Source of the DNA: Salinisphaera japonica YTM-1
GTDB taxonomy: Bacteria; Pseudomonadota; Gammaproteobacteria; Nevskiales; Salinisphaeraceae
NCBI RefSeq assembly: GCF_003788585.1
Contig: NZ_AYKG01000009.1
Coordinates: 1 to 64,000 of the forward strand
Length of the DNA stretch: 64,000 bases
Direction: 5' to 3'
How positions within the stretch are numbered: the first letter of the stretch is position 1; each line of letters starts with the position of its first letter. Under the pieces are notes generated by a model. That model had not been told where the DNA came from. It ran no database searches and worked only from the letters and a program-made list of their open reading frames with translations. The position numbers and the translations under genes were made by a program. Shown here in pieces: positions 26,340 to 36,516 of this stretch.

Positions 26340-27088
26340 TTGAAACGATCGATCAGGTTTTTGATACCGACTGGCACCCGGCCGATTTCGCCTTCGATGC
26401 CGGTGTCGCGCGTGTGTTCGATGACATGGTGTCGCGCAGCGTGCCGTTCTACCACGAGGTCCAGCGCATGCAGACCGAATTGGCGGTCAGCCTGCTGCCG
26501 GCCGGCCCGAGCCGGGTCTATGATCTGGGCTGTTCGACGGCCACCACCCTCATCAACATGGCTGCACATCCGGCGTGCCCGGCTGGTGCCTCGTTCGTGG
26601 GTATCGACAACGCGCCGGACATGCTGTCACGCGGCCGGGCCAAGATCGCGGAGGCTGGTCTTGATGAGCGCATCGAGCTGTCGCCGGGCGAGCTGGATGA
26701 GAGCCTGGCGCTGGCCGGGTGTGACATGGTCATCATGAACTGGACGCTCCAGTTCGTGCGCCCGGTGGCGCGAGAGGCGTTGGTACGGCGTGTGGCATCG
26801 GCCTTGAAGCCCGGTGGGGTACTGTTTCTGTCAGAAAAGATTCTGGTGGCCGAGTCTTTGCTCAACCGGCTGTACATCGAGTTCTACTATGATTACAAGC
26901 GCACGCACGGCTACAGCGACACCGAGATCCGCAACAAGCGCGAGGCGCTGGAGAATGTACTCGTCCCGTATCGAAGCGATGAAAACCGGACATTGCTCTT
27001 GCGCTGTGGCTTCGAGCGGATCGATGCGTTTTTTCGCTGGTACAACTTCGAGTCGCTCGTGGCGATCAAACCGAGCCCTGCGGCCTAG
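26336..27088 (+). CDS. cmoA: Carboxy-S-adenosyl-L-methionine synthase
   Basis: This 250-residue class I SAM-dependent enzyme has FAFDAGVARVFDDMVSRSVPFY, the family's opening helix, motif I VYDLGCSTATT, GIDNAPDML and the MNWTLQFV segment. CmoA converts SAM and prephenate to carboxy-SAM, the donor for the cmo5U34 modification of tRNA made by CmoB. CmoB is not adjacent, unlike in many relatives. Translation appears coupled to the preceding membrane methyltransferase by an ATGA overlap. Confidence 0.93.
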   Translation: MIETIDQVFDTDWHPADFAFDAGVARVFDDMVSRSVPFYHEVQRMQTELAVSLLPAGPSRVYDLGCSTATTLINMAAHPACPAGASFVGIDNAPDMLSRGRAKIAEAGLDERIELSPGELDESLALAGCDMVIMNWTLQFVRPVAREALVRRVASALKPGGVLFLSEKILVAESLLNRLYIEFYYDYKRTHGYSDTEIRNKREALENVLVPYRSDENRTLLLRCGFERIDAFFRWYNFESLVAIKPSPAA

Positions 27089-27094
27089 CCACGC

Positions 27095-27784
27095 ATGAAC
27101 GGCCGGCTTCGTGTGCTGATCGTCGAGGACGACGCCACGCTGGCCGCCAATTTGGGCGACTACCTGGAGGAGCGCGGCCACGAGCCGGATTTTGCCAGCG
27201 ACGGACGGATCGGATTGGCGCTTGCCATCAGTCAGCCTTATGACGCCCTGATTCTGGATTTACGATTGCCGGTGCTCGACGGCGTGAGCGTGTGTCGGCG
27301 TCTGCGCGCGCAGTGTCAGGTGTGTCCGGCTATTTTGATGCTCACCGCACGCGATACGCTCGATGATCGTATCGAGGGGCTCGAAGCGGGGGCCGATGAT
27401 TATCTGGTCAAGCCGTTCTCGCTACGCGAGATGGATCTGCGTCTGCAGGCTATCGTGCGGCGGCATCGTCCGGTGATCCAGAGCCCGCTCGTGATCGGCG
27501 AGCTGGAACTCAAGCCCCAGGAGCGCTGTGTATATTATCGGCAGCGGATCATCGATCTGTCGCCGATTGGTTTCGTGATGCTCGAAACCTTGATGAGCGC
27601 TTATCCGGCGTTGGTGTCGCGCGCCGATTTCGAGACCCGTATCTGGGATGATGAGCCGCCCAACTCGGATGCAGCCCTGCGTGGGCATGTGCATCGTCTG
27701 CGCGAAACGCTGGCCGCCTGTATCGGCACCGACGTGATCCAGACGGTGCACGGCATGGGTTACCGCCTGCTCGATATCCCGTGA
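27095..27784 (+). CDS. OmpR/PmrA-family response regulator
   Basis: This 229-residue protein has a receiver domain with acidic pocket EDD (residues 10-12), phospho-acceptor Asp in LILDLRLPVLDG, Thr/Ser in LTAR and Lys in VKPFSLREMD. A winged-helix DNA-binding domain follows (GELELKPQERCV ... VIQTVHGMGYRL). It starts 6 bp after cmoA and overlaps the histidine kinase gene by four bases (GTGA). By its position before eptA it probably acts like PmrA, turning on lipid A modification. Confidence 0.92.
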   Translation: MNGRLRVLIVEDDATLAANLGDYLEERGHEPDFASDGRIGLALAISQPYDALILDLRLPVLDGVSVCRRLRAQCQVCPAILMLTARDTLDDRIEGLEAGADDYLVKPFSLREMDLRLQAIVRRHRPVIQSPLVIGELELKPQERCVYYRQRIIDLSPIGFVMLETLMSAYPALVSRADFETRIWDDEPPNSDAALRGHVHRLRETLAACIGTDVIQTVHGMGYRLLDIP

Positions 27785-29070
27785 GGTCACGTTGGTTGTC
27801 TTGGCAGCGTCTATCGAGCCTGCGCACGCGCTTGTCGTTGGGATTCCTGTTGGCCACGTTCATTGCCTGCACGGCTTTCGCCGTTGCCACGCATGAGGTC
27901 GTGGATGTCATCCAGGATAAAATCATGCGCGAGACACTAGCCCGCGAACTGGACATGCTGGCCGCCCAGCAGCGCGCGGGCATGACGCTCGTGACCCAGA
28001 CACTGGCCAGCCGGCGTGTGTATGTCAGTGCGCATCCGGATCACGATCCGGCGTTGCCGCCGGTTCTGGATAAGATCAATCAAGGGCATTACCGCACTGT
28101 TCGCCTGCATGGGCACACGTTTTCTGCCAGCCGTATCGATACCGTCCGGGGCAGTATTTTTCTGATGATCAATATCGACACAGTCGCTGCGCTGAAGTAT
28201 CGGCTGATCCAGCTGGGATGGATGACGTTGGCCGCTACTATCGTGCTGGCACTGCTGCTTGCTTTCGTTTTTTCGTCGGTGATTCTGCGCCCGGTTCATC
28301 GGCTGGCGGACAGGCTGACGGCCACCCAGCCCGGGCAGGCTCATACGCCGATTTCTGCCGGTTATGCCGATAAGGATCTAGCCCGTATCGCGCGTAGCTT
28401 CGATGCCCTGGTGGCCCGCTTTGACGCCGCTATCGCCCGTGAGAAAGCATTCACCGAGGACGCCAGCCACGAGTTGCGTACCCCGCTGGCGGTGACCGCG
28501 GGGGCCGTGGAGCTTCTGGCCGGCATGGACAACCTGGATACACGCGCGCAGCAGCGCGTGGCCCGGGCGCAAGAGGGCTGTGCGCGCATGGCGCGCTTGA
28601 TCAGTGCGTTACTGTTTCTGGCGCGCGAGCAGGGCGGCGGGGCCAGCGATCACAGCGATGCCGCCCGGGTGGTTGGTGATGTGTTGTCCTACCAGCAGGC
28701 GGCCCTGGCCGAGCGGCGGATCGAGGCTGTCGTTGAGACCGAGGCGACCCCGCTAGCCGTGCCCGACGGTGTGATCTACAGCGTGCTGCACAACCTGATC
28801 GAGAACGCGATCCGTCATACCCGCGACGGCCAGCTGTTCGTGCAGGTATCGCCCGAGCGGATCCGTATTCGTGATACCGGCAGCGGCATGTCGGCCGAGA
28901 CCCAGGCCCATGTCTTTGCCCGACGCTACCGCAGCGCTAATAGCCCGGGCCTGGGGTTGGGCCTGTATCTGGTGTATCGCATCTGTGAACGACAGGGCTG
29001 GTCGATCGCGCTGACCAGCCGTGAGCAGGTCGGCACCACCTTCGATATACGGCTGGACGGGGCTGTGTGA
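27781..29070 (+). CDS. Sensor histidine kinase, PmrB-like
   Basis: This 429-residue protein has TM1 at about residues 15-37, a periplasmic sensor of about 100 residues, and TM2 at about 142-165. HAMP follows, then the H-box TEDASHELRTPLAV, N-box NLIENAIRHT, G1 RDTGSGM and G2 GLGLGLYLVYRI. It starts with GTG overlapping the regulator's TGA. The sensor domain has no acidic ExxE iron motif that I can see, so its signal is unclear. It would phosphorylate the adjacent regulator and control eptA. Confidence 0.92.
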   Translation: MRSRWLSWQRLSSLRTRLSLGFLLATFIACTAFAVATHEVVDVIQDKIMRETLARELDMLAAQQRAGMTLVTQTLASRRVYVSAHPDHDPALPPVLDKINQGHYRTVRLHGHTFSASRIDTVRGSIFLMINIDTVAALKYRLIQLGWMTLAATIVLALLLAFVFSSVILRPVHRLADRLTATQPGQAHTPISAGYADKDLARIARSFDALVARFDAAIAREKAFTEDASHELRTPLAVTAGAVELLAGMDNLDTRAQQRVARAQEGCARMARLISALLFLAREQGGGASDHSDAARVVGDVLSYQQAALAERRIEAVVETEATPLAVPDGVIYSVLHNLIENAIRHTRDGQLFVQVSPERIRIRDTGSGMSAETQAHVFARRYRSANSPGLGLGLYLVYRICERQGWSIALTSREQVGTTFDIRLDGAV

Positions 29071-29080
29071 TCTAGGGCGC

Positions 29081-29098
29081 GTCTAACATCTGTCTTAC
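29081..29098 (+). promoter_or_regulatory. Direct-repeat operator candidate upstream of eptA (PmrA-box-like)
   Basis: GTCTAAC (29081-29087) and GTCTTAC (29092-29098) are direct 7-mers 11 bp apart, the phasing used by tandem OmpR-family regulators. The known PmrA box is a similar CTTAA-N5-CTTAA repeat. The site lies about 50 bp upstream of the eptA ATG and directly after the kinase gene, as expected for control by the encoded two-component system. Confidence 0.5.
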
Positions 29099-29148
29099 AC
29101 GGCGCGCCGCAGACTCCAGCGATCGCTTTGCTGTCTGCACGGTGTGCC

Positions 29149-30810
29149 ATGAGCCTGCCTGATCCCCCGTCGTCTCGCGGCCACGCGATACCTGCCCGCC
29201 CACAGCTGGGTGTTCCGCTGCTGACCTGTCTTGTCGCGCTGTTCATTGTTGGCGTTGACAATAGGGCGCTCTGGCACGAGCTGGCGGACGTATCGCATAT
29301 CGGCCAGATGGCCGGGCTGGGTTTTACCCTGGCCATGGGGGCGTTTCTCACAGCGGCCATGGCGTTGATCTTCTCGGTCTTTGCGTTTCGTTGGGTCTAC
29401 AAGCCGTTTCTTGTCGTCGTACTGCTGTTGGCGAGCGTCATCGGCTACTTCATGCAGACCTATGGCGTGGTGATCGACGACAACATGATCCGCAACACGC
29501 TGGATACCGATACCCACGAGGCCCAGAGCCTGGCCAACGCGGCACTGGTCGTGCATATCCTGCTTTATGGCGTGTTGCCGAGCCTGTTGGTGGTCTGGGT
29601 AAAGATACGGCGGGCTGTGTGGTGGCGCCAGGCGCTGATACGCATCGGCTTTGGGCTGCTGTTGGCGGTGGTGGCCGGCGGCGCGCTGGCCAGTCATTAC
29701 AAATCGTTCTCCCTGACCCTGCGCGAGCATCGCGCGCTGCGGATGTATATCAACCCCACGTATGCGATCTACGCCGCGGTGAAGCTGGCCAAGGGCGAAG
29801 GCAAGGCGATACACCATACGCTGGTGCCGATCGCGCCGAACGCGCATCGGGTGGGTGCCCACAGCGTGCATCGCAGGATTCTTGTCGTGGTGGTGGGCGA
29901 GACCACGCGCGCCGCCAACTGGGGGCTGTCGGGCTATGCCCGACCCACCACGCCCGAACTTGCCGCGCGCCGCGATATCGTCAACTTCGCGCAGGCCACA
30001 TCCTGTGGCACATCGACCGCGGTATCCGTGCCGTGCATGTTCTCGGACAAGCCACGCCAGGCTTTTGATACCGATCGCGCCGGCTATACCGAAAACCTGC
30101 TCGATGTGCTCCAGCGGGCCGGTATCACGGTGCGTTGGGAAGAAAACCAGCCCGGCGGTTGCAAGGGCGTCTGTGCGCGGGTGCCCACCACCCACGTCAA
30201 CGTGCTGAACGTGGCCGGCATCTGCGACAACGGGCAGTGCCGCGACGAGATATTTCGTGATGATCTAAAACAGCGTATCGCCAATACCTCGGGCGATACC
30301 GTCATCGTGCTGCATACCATGGGCAGCCACGGCCCGGACTATACCGACCGCTATCCGCCAGCGTTTCGTGTCTTTACACCGGTCTGTGATTCCAACCGGC
30401 CCCAGGACTGCTCGCGCCAGGCGTTGATCAACAGCTACGACAATACCGTGCGCTATACCGATCATATGCTCGCCGGCCTGATCGATGCGTTGTCAGCCCC
30501 GGGTATCCAGGCCGACACGGGTTTGATCTATCTCTCCGATCACGGTGAATCGCTCGGCGAGAACGGGATCTATCTGCACGGCTTTCCGTATCTGCTGGCG
30601 CCCGAGGAGCAGACCCGTATTCCGATGATCATGTGGCTGTCGCCAGGGTTGCGTGCCGATACCGGGATCAGGGCAGGGTGTCTGGTCAACCGTGCCCAAC
30701 AGCCCGCCAGCCAGGATGATCTGTTTGCCAGCGTGTTGGGGCTTATGGGGGTGGACGCCGAGGACTACGATCCGCGGCGGGATATCACCGCCGGCTGTCG
30801 CGGGGCATAA
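29149..30810 (+). CDS. eptA: Lipid A phosphoethanolamine transferase (EptA family)
   Basis: This protein of about 553 residues has five N-terminal membrane helices (within residues 20-170) and a periplasmic alkaline-phosphatase-like domain. The first zinc-site Glu is in VVVGETTRAANWGL, the catalytic Thr in SCGTSTAVSVPCMFS, and the Asp-His pair in YLSDHGESLGENGIYLHG. Conserved cysteines (CKGVC, C..GQC, CDSNRPQDC) form the disulfides typical of the family. It transfers phosphoethanolamine from PE to lipid A phosphates, lowering negative charge and giving polymyxin tolerance. ATG 29149 is chosen over an in-frame upstream codon at 29128. Confidence 0.94.
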   Translation: MSLPDPPSSRGHAIPARPQLGVPLLTCLVALFIVGVDNRALWHELADVSHIGQMAGLGFTLAMGAFLTAAMALIFSVFAFRWVYKPFLVVVLLLASVIGYFMQTYGVVIDDNMIRNTLDTDTHEAQSLANAALVVHILLYGVLPSLLVVWVKIRRAVWWRQALIRIGFGLLLAVVAGGALASHYKSFSLTLREHRALRMYINPTYAIYAAVKLAKGEGKAIHHTLVPIAPNAHRVGAHSVHRRILVVVVGETTRAANWGLSGYARPTTPELAARRDIVNFAQATSCGTSTAVSVPCMFSDKPRQAFDTDRAGYTENLLDVLQRAGITVRWEENQPGGCKGVCARVPTTHVNVLNVAGICDNGQCRDEIFRDDLKQRIANTSGDTVIVLHTMGSHGPDYTDRYPPAFRVFTPVCDSNRPQDCSRQALINSYDNTVRYTDHMLAGLIDALSAPGIQADTGLIYLSDHGESLGENGIYLHGFPYLLAPEEQTRIPMIMWLSPGLRADTGIRAGCLVNRAQQPASQDDLFASVLGLMGVDAEDYDPRRDITAGCRGA

Positions 30811-30849
30811 GGCCGTGGCCATCGCCCAACGCGGGCCCTGTGTCAGCGC

Positions 30850-31641
30850 CTAATCTGCCTGGCGGATCATGGTCTCGATGCCGTTGGATTTAAGCCGCTG
30901 GGAGAGCTCCTGGGCGCGCCCGGCCGAGTCCACGCGCGTGGACTGAACGCGATAGATGGTCTTGCCCGAGCTGGTGTTGACCGAGGTGACGTCGGCGGTT
31001 ACCCCCAGCAGGGCCAGCTGGGCCTTGCGCCGGTCTGCGTCGGCGGGGGTCGAAAATGCCCCGGCCTGAATGACGTAAGCGCGGCCGTTGGCCGACGGGG
31101 CCGGGCGCTTGGGCTCGGCCGGGCGTGATGTTGGCGCAGGCGTTGCCGGCTCGGCCTCGTGTGGCTCGTGGCCCGCCGGTGCCTCGGCTCGGCTCTTATG
31201 CGCGCCCTCGGAAACATCGACGTGATAATTCGGCAACATCTTGTAGAACGAAAACCGCGGTTTTTCCTCGGGTTGGGTGGTTTTCTCCGGTGTCTTGGCT
31301 TGTTGCGCGGCCTGGTCGTCGGCGCTCGATTGGCTGGCCGTATTCGATGTGTTTTCGGTGGGCAGGGCGATATTCATTTCGGCCGTACCGCCGGGCGTGC
31401 CGGCCGGGCGCGCGAAGATATAGTAGCCGGAAATCAGCACGATACCCACGAACAGCCCGGACAGGCCCCAGACCCAGCCCGGCGTGCGGCCGCGCGGGGC
31501 GCGGTTGCTCGTTGCGGTGTTCTTCGCCCGCGCGGGGTTTTTCGTTTTTGCCGGGCGCGCGGGCGGGTTGCGCCGGTTGGTCTTGGCCCGCGTGTTCTTC
31601 GGCGCATCGCCGTTGTGGCGCGATGAATAATCCCGTGCCAT
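30850..31641 (-). CDS. ftsN: SPOR-domain cell division protein, FtsN-like
   Basis: This 263-residue protein has a basic N-terminal cytoplasmic region (RRNPPARPAKTKNPARAKN), a single membrane helix (about residues 56-76, WVWGLSGLFVGIVLISGYYIF) and a low-complexity periplasmic linker. The FSFYKMLPNY motif is found in SPOR proteins downstream of argS. A C-terminal SPOR domain (VIQAGAFSTPADADRRKAQL ... SQRLKSNGIETMI) binds denuded septal glycan. It lies 22 bp after argS in the conserved priA-argS-ftsN order, which supports FtsN, the divisome activator. Confidence 0.85.
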   Translation of the reverse strand: MARDYSSRHNGDAPKNTRAKTNRRNPPARPAKTKNPARAKNTATSNRAPRGRTPGWVWGLSGLFVGIVLISGYYIFARPAGTPGGTAEMNIALPTENTSNTASQSSADDQAAQQAKTPEKTTQPEEKPRFSFYKMLPNYHVDVSEGAHKSRAEAPAGHEPHEAEPATPAPTSRPAEPKRPAPSANGRAYVIQAGAFSTPADADRRKAQLALLGVTADVTSVNTSSGKTIYRVQSTRVDSAGRAQELSQRLKSNGIETMIRQAD

Positions 31642-31663
31642 GGCTAGTGTCGTGCCTGCAAAG

Positions 31664-33334
31664 TCACATGCGCTCCGGGGCCGAGATGCCCAGCAGATCG
31701 ATGAGCCCGTTGGCCAGCACTTGCCGGGTGGCGGCCACCAGCGTCAGGCGGGCGTTGCGCAGGCCCGTATCGCCGTCGAGGAATTTCTGGGCGTTGTAGT
31801 AGCTATGAAACGCATCGGCCAGATCGCGTAGATAGTGCGGAATCGCCTGCACGGCCGATTCCTCGGCAGCAGCGGCCACGACTTCCGGGTAGCGCGACAG
31901 GGTAGTGATCAGGCGCTGTTCGTGCTCGCTGGTCAGCTGCGTCAGATCGGCATCGTCGCGCTGCCAGGCGAGATCCTGTTCATCGGCCTGGCGAAACACC
32001 GCACAGATCCGGGCATGGGCGTACTGGATGTAATAGACCGGGTTGTCTTCGGACTGGCTGCGGGCCAGGTCGATATCAAAGGTCTGCTGTGAATCCGGTT
32101 TGCGGGCGACCAGGAAATACCGCGTCGCATCGCGCCCGACCTCGTCGATCAGGTCGCGCAGGGTGACGTAGGAGCCAGCCCGCTTGGAAAGTTTGACCTC
32201 TTCACCGGCCCGCATGACGGTGACCATCTGGTGCAGAATATAGTCCGGCCAGCCGGCGGGGATACCGATATCCAGGGCCTGCAGGCCGGCGCGCACGCGG
32301 GCGATGGTGCCGTGGTGATCCGCCCCCTGTTCGTTGATGGCCCGGCCGAAGCCGCGCTCCCACTTGGCCCGGTGATAGGCCAGATCGGGCACGAAATAGG
32401 TATAGCCGCCTTCGGCCTTGCGCATGACGCGATCCTTGTCGTCGTCATAGTCCGTGGTTTTCAGCCACAGCGCGCCGTCAGCTTCATAGGTATGGCCGGC
32501 GGCCACCAGGGCCTCGACCGTGGCCTCGACCCGGCCATCGGCGTACAGCGCCGATTCCAGGGCATAGTTGTCGAACACGACACCGAAGGCACGCAGATCC
32601 TCGTCCTGCTCGCGGCGCAGATAGGCCACGGCAAATTCACGGATCGCCCCGTGATCGGTCGCATCAGCGGTGGCCGTGACTTCGCGGTCGTCGGCGGTCA
32701 CGGTCTCGCCGGCCAGATAGGCCGCGGCCACGTCGGCCAGGTACTCGCCGCGATAGCCGGCCTCCGGCCAGTCGGCATCGGCCGGGGTAAGCCCGGCACA
32801 ACGCGCGGCCACCGAGGTGGTCAGGTTGTCGATCTGTACGCCGGCATCGTTGTAGTAGAACTCCCGCGTGACCGACCAGCCCGAGGCATCGTACAGACGG
32901 GCCAGCACGTCGCCCACGGCGGCCCCGCGCCCGTGGCCGACGTGCAGCGGGCCGGTCGGGTTGGCCGAGACGAACTCGATGAGCACCTTGTCACCGCCGC
33001 CGATATCTGACCGCCCGTAGGCCGAACCGCTGTCCAGCACGGTCTCAATGGTGCGTCGGAACGCGTTCGGGTTCAGGAAGAAGTTCAGAAAGCCGGGGCC
33101 CGCGATTTCAACACGCGCGATGGTGTCATCGGCCGGCATGGCGTCGACGATGGCCTGGGCGATCTCGCGCGGGTTGCGCCGGGCGGCCTTGGTCAGCTGC
33201 ATGGCCAGGTTCGAGGCGAAATCGCCGTGCGCGGCGTCTTTCGTGCGCTCGACGTGCACGTTGGCAGGAATCTCGATGTCCGGCAGGGCACGGGCAGCGG
33301 CATCGGCCAGAAGGCCTTGAACGAGTGCTTTCAA
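31664..33334 (-). CDS. argS: Arginyl-tRNA synthetase
   Basis: This class I synthetase of about 556 residues has an N-terminal Add-1 domain ([20 protein letters not shown]), the HIGH motif as HVGHGRG within [15 protein letters not shown], and the KMSKS region as [12 protein letters not shown]. The C-terminal DALR anticodon-binding domain ends in [15 protein letters not shown]. It charges tRNA-Arg. The probable start is TTG at 33334 (KALVQGLL), with TAGAG upstream. The open frame extends further but only into sequence antisense or out of frame to priA. It sits in the operon priA-argS-ftsN. Confidence 0.95.
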   Translation of the reverse strand: MKALVQGLLADAAARALPDIEIPANVHVERTKDAAHGDFASNLAMQLTKAARRNPREIAQAIVDAMPADDTIARVEIAGPGFLNFFLNPNAFRRTIETVLDSGSAYGRSDIGGGDKVLIEFVSANPTGPLHVGHGRGAAVGDVLARLYDASGWSVTREFYYNDAGVQIDNLTTSVAARCAGLTPADADWPEAGYRGEYLADVAAAYLAGETVTADDREVTATADATDHGAIREFAVAYLRREQDEDLRAFGVVFDNYALESALYADGRVEATVEALVAAGHTYEADGALWLKTTDYDDDKDRVMRKAEGGYTYFVPDLAYHRAKWERGFGRAINEQGADHHGTIARVRAGLQALDIGIPAGWPDYILHQMVTVMRAGEEVKLSKRAGSYVTLRDLIDEVGRDATRYFLVARKPDSQQTFDIDLARSQSEDNPVYYIQYAHARICAVFRQADEQDLAWQRDDADLTQLTSEHEQRLITTLSRYPEVVAAAAEESAVQAIPHYLRDLADAFHSYYNAQKFLDGDTGLRNARLTLVAATRQVLANGLIDLLGISAPERM

Positions 33335-33422
33335 GTCGGCTCTAGGATCGCGTGGGAGACAAGGGCAGAAGTCTAACGTGGGTACTGCACACAGACCATG
33401 TTTGCGCGTATCGCTTGTTGGT

Positions 33423-35618
33423 TTACAAAAGATCCTGCGGGTCCACGTCGATCGACCAGCGTACACGGCGCCCCTGGGGCAGCTCGGGCAGGGCCTGCTG
33501 CCAGTGATCGAGCACGGGGTGCAAAAGCGCGCGCGTTGCTCCGTGCAAGAGCAGCTGGGCGCGATAGCGCCCGGCCCGCCGGGCCATGGGCGCCGGCACC
33601 GGGCCCCAGCAGGCCAGTGCCTCGCCCTGAGGCACCAGCCGGGCGGCCTCGGCCAGAAACGCATGCGGCGGGTCGGGCTCATGGGCCTCGGCGCGCAGCA
33701 GCGCCAGATGGCCGTAGGGCGGCAGAGCCGTGGCCTCGCGCTCGGCCAGTGCGGCCTCGGCAAAGCCGTCGTAGCCCTGGGTGAGCAAGCGTTGCAACAA
33801 CGGATGCTCGGGGTTGCGGGTTTGGAGCCAGACCTCGCCGGGGCGCTCGGCGCGGCCGGCCCGGCCGGCGACCTGTGTCACGATCTGGGCCATGTGCTCG
33901 GCGGCGCGAAAATCGGCCGAGAACAGCCCGCCGTCGATATCCAGCACGCCGACACAGGTCAGGCGGGCGAAGTCATGGCCCTTGGCCAGCATCTGCGTGC
34001 CGACAAGCAGCTGCGTGGTGCCGGCCGCGGCATCGGCGAGCTGGGATTCCAGCCGGCCCTTGCGCGCCATGGCGTCACGATCAAACCGGGCGATCGCCAC
34101 GTCCGGGAAATGGCTGCGCAGGGCGCCGGCCACGCGCTGGGTGCCGGCGCCCAGGGCCACGAGCGTGGTGCCGTCGCAGGCCTCGCAGCGATCCGGGGCC
34201 GCGTGGGCGGCCCCGCAGTGATGACACACCAGCCGTGCGGCCCCGGCGTGGGCTGTCATGGGCGCATCACAGCGCGTGCAGGGCGCGATCCAGCCACAAT
34301 CGTGACAGGCCAGCGCCGGGGAGAACCCCCGCCGATTGATGAACAGCATCACTTGGTTGCCGGCCTCGATATGCGGGCGGATACGCTCGATCAGCGGTGG
34401 CGACAGCCCGCCGGCAAGCGGGCGGCTGCGGATATCGATGATCTTAATCCGCGGCATGGCGGCGCCGGTGGCCCGGCGGGCCAGGCGAACATGTGCAAAG
34501 CGTTTCTGGCGGGCGTTATACAGTGTCTCGAGTGCCGGTGTCGCCGAGCCGAAAACGACCGGGATACCGGCATCGTGGGCGCGCTTGGTGGCTACATCGC
34601 GGGCGTGATAGCGCAGGCCGTCGCCCTGTTTATACGAGCCGTCGTGCTCTTCGTCGATCACGATCAGCCCCAGCCGCGGCATGGGCGTGAAAATCGCCGA
34701 GCGCGTACCGATGACGATATCGGCATCACCCGTGGCCGCGGCCCGCCAGACATCCGCCCGTTCGCCGTCCGAGCGCGCCGAGTGCAACACGCCAATGGCC
34801 ATATCAAAGCGTGCCCGGATACGCGCGATCAGCTGGGGGGTGAGCCCGATTTCCGGCGCCAGGAACAGACATTGCTGTCCGGCGGCCAGGATATCGGCCA
34901 TGCGTTGCAGATACAGCTCGGTCTTGCCAGAGCCGGTCACACCCTCGACCAGCGCGGGGGCAAACCCGTTGGTGGTTCGCAGGGCATCCAGTGCGGTTTG
35001 CTGATCCTCGGTCAGTGCGAGCGGCGTGCCCGCCTGGCCGTGCTCGAGCCCGCCGGGCAGGTCCACGGTCTCGATCAAGCCACGCTCGGCCAGTGCTTTC
35101 AGCGGTCGGGCCGCGGTGGGAAAACGCGCTAGCAGCGTGCCGTGGGCCACGGCCTGACCGGCCTCGGCAAGGGCGGCCAGAATCTCGCGCTGGCGCGGGG
35201 CACGGGCCAGATCAGTCGGCGGCGGGCTGTCGGCATCCACGATCTGCCAGCCGCGATGCCGCGAATCGGTATCAGCCTTGTCCGCGCGGCGCAGGGCCAC
35301 CGGCAAGGCCGTGGCGATCGTCTCGCCGATCGGGTGATGATAATAACGCGCGGTCCAGCGCAGCAGCCGCAGGAGCGGGCCGTCGAAGAGCGGCTCGATG
35401 TCCAGACAGCGGGTGATGCGTCGCAGCCGCTTACGCTCGATGGCCGGCTCGGTATCACAGGCCAGTATCACGCCCACCAGCGGCCGCCGGCCGAACTGCA
35501 GCAGAACGCGTGCGCCCACGGCGACGGCCACATCCGATGGCACCAGATAATCGAACAGCCCCGGCAACGGGACCGGCACAGCCACACGGATGACACGATC
35601 GGGCACCGGGTCCGTCAT
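33423..35618 (-). CDS. priA: Primosomal protein N', replication restart helicase
   Basis: This 731-residue protein has the N-terminal 3'-DNA-binding domain ([16 protein letters not shown]), Walker [17 protein letters not shown] box [11 protein letters not shown], and a zinc-binding insert with cysteine pairs [20 protein letters not shown] and [15 protein letters not shown] and [18 protein letters not shown] form the late helicase motifs. It recognises stalled forks and loads DnaB with PriB/DnaT. It is the first gene of an operon with argS and ftsN; the AT-rich upstream gap is unusual (see that entry). Confidence 0.96.
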   Translation of the reverse strand: MTDPVPDRVIRVAVPVPLPGLFDYLVPSDVAVAVGARVLLQFGRRPLVGVILACDTEPAIERKRLRRITRCLDIEPLFDGPLLRLLRWTARYYHHPIGETIATALPVALRRADKADTDSRHRGWQIVDADSPPPTDLARAPRQREILAALAEAGQAVAHGTLLARFPTAARPLKALAERGLIETVDLPGGLEHGQAGTPLALTEDQQTALDALRTTNGFAPALVEGVTGSGKTELYLQRMADILAAGQQCLFLAPEIGLTPQLIARIRARFDMAIGVLHSARSDGERADVWRAAATGDADIVIGTRSAIFTPMPRLGLIVIDEEHDGSYKQGDGLRYHARDVATKRAHDAGIPVVFGSATPALETLYNARQKRFAHVRLARRATGAAMPRIKIIDIRSRPLAGGLSPPLIERIRPHIEAGNQVMLFINRRGFSPALACHDCGWIAPCTRCDAPMTAHAGAARLVCHHCGAAHAAPDRCEACDGTTLVALGAGTQRVAGALRSHFPDVAIARFDRDAMARKGRLESQLADAAAGTTQLLVGTQMLAKGHDFARLTCVGVLDIDGGLFSADFRAAEHMAQIVTQVAGRAGRAERPGEVWLQTRNPEHPLLQRLLTQGYDGFAEAALAEREATALPPYGHLALLRAEAHEPDPPHAFLAEAARLVPQGEALACWGPVPAPMARRAGRYRAQLLLHGATRALLHPVLDHWQQALPELPQGRRVRWSIDVDPQDLL

Positions 35619-35825
35619 GGCCTATCCTGTGGATAAGTTGGTGGAAACTTTCTGGAGAAATCGCTCATAGAAGCGAACTAACGGTTAAGAGATTCTGTGT
35701 GGGAAAATAAATATCATTTAAAAACAATAGGTTAAGACTCTCTGGCGACGGGCGCAGGGCGCCGGGTCTTGTTGTGCACAACCGCCATTTGATGTGGAAA
35801 TCTTTATTTTTCCGCCGCGAATCAG
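35619..35825 (-). promoter_or_regulatory. AT-rich priA upstream region with DnaA box
   Basis: This 207-bp gap holds a perfect DnaA box (TTATCCACA read on the minus strand, 35636-35628). It also holds a second, looser palindrome TTGTGCACAA (35772-35781), two direct copies of GGTTAAGA (about 35682 and 35729) about 47 bp apart, and a markedly AT-rich run between them (about 35704-35732). It must contain the priA promoter. The combination resembles an initiator-binding region, but two boxes are too few to call an origin. Confidence 0.45.
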
Positions 35826-36440
35826 TCATTTGAGCGGGGGAGACGGCGGGCGAGAGCGTCGGATGGCAGCCAGCAGCTCGTCGACGACCAACAGACTCAA
35901 GCCCCAGAGCAGGGTCTGGCCGGCACAGTGATAACAGGGCAGGTTCAGCGTGACTCCGCGGCGGCGATAGCGGGTGGTTTTCCGGTGCATGGGCTCATCC
36001 AGCCAGCCCAGCGTGATCCATTGCCAGCCGGCCACTTCGTGATTGGGCGCCAGTGCCTGGGCCGGCTGGGGCCAGCGATAGACGAACGGGGACAGAATCA
36101 GCGGCGCACGGCGGCTGTGATCCAGCGTACGGATATCCGACAGGCGTGTGATGGCGTCTTCGGCTGACAGCGTGAGCCCCAGTTCTTCCCGGGTTTCGCG
36201 GATCGCGGCGGTCGAGCCGCTACGGGCATCGCCTGTTTCAAGACGACCGCCGGGAAACCCAAGATGCCCCGACCAGGGATCCCCCACGCGCTTGGCCCGC
36301 TCGATGACCAGAACCTGTGCGCCCTGATCGGATTCGCGCAGTACCAGCGCGACCGCCGCGCGCTTGAGCCAGCGCCGCGCCGGATGGCGCCGGGCTCGAT
36401 GGCCCGACAGGGCCGATATGATCGGAGCGAGTTCATGCAT
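35826..36440 (-). CDS. NUDIX hydrolase, CoA pyrophosphatase type
   Basis: This 204-residue protein has the Nudix box GGRLETGDARSGSTAAIRET continuing REELGL. It is preceded by the UPF0035/CoA signature IERAKRVGDPWSGHLGFPGG, which distinguishes NudL-like coenzyme A diphosphatases. It likely splits CoA or oxidised CoA to 3',5'-ADP and 4'-phosphopantetheine. It is transcribed toward priA; the gap between holds the priA promoter. Confidence 0.85.
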   Translation of the reverse strand: MHELAPIISALSGHRARRHPARRWLKRAAVALVLRESDQGAQVLVIERAKRVGDPWSGHLGFPGGRLETGDARSGSTAAIRETREELGLTLSAEDAITRLSDIRTLDHSRRAPLILSPFVYRWPQPAQALAPNHEVAGWQWITLGWLDEPMHRKTTRYRRRGVTLNLPCYHCAGQTLLWGLSLLVVDELLAAIRRSRPPSPPLK

Positions 36441-36516
36441 GCCGACAGTCTAGCGCCTGTCGGCGCTCGCCCGGCGCTGAATTGCCTTATGACACCCGGC
36501 CACGTTCCTTCTGATA

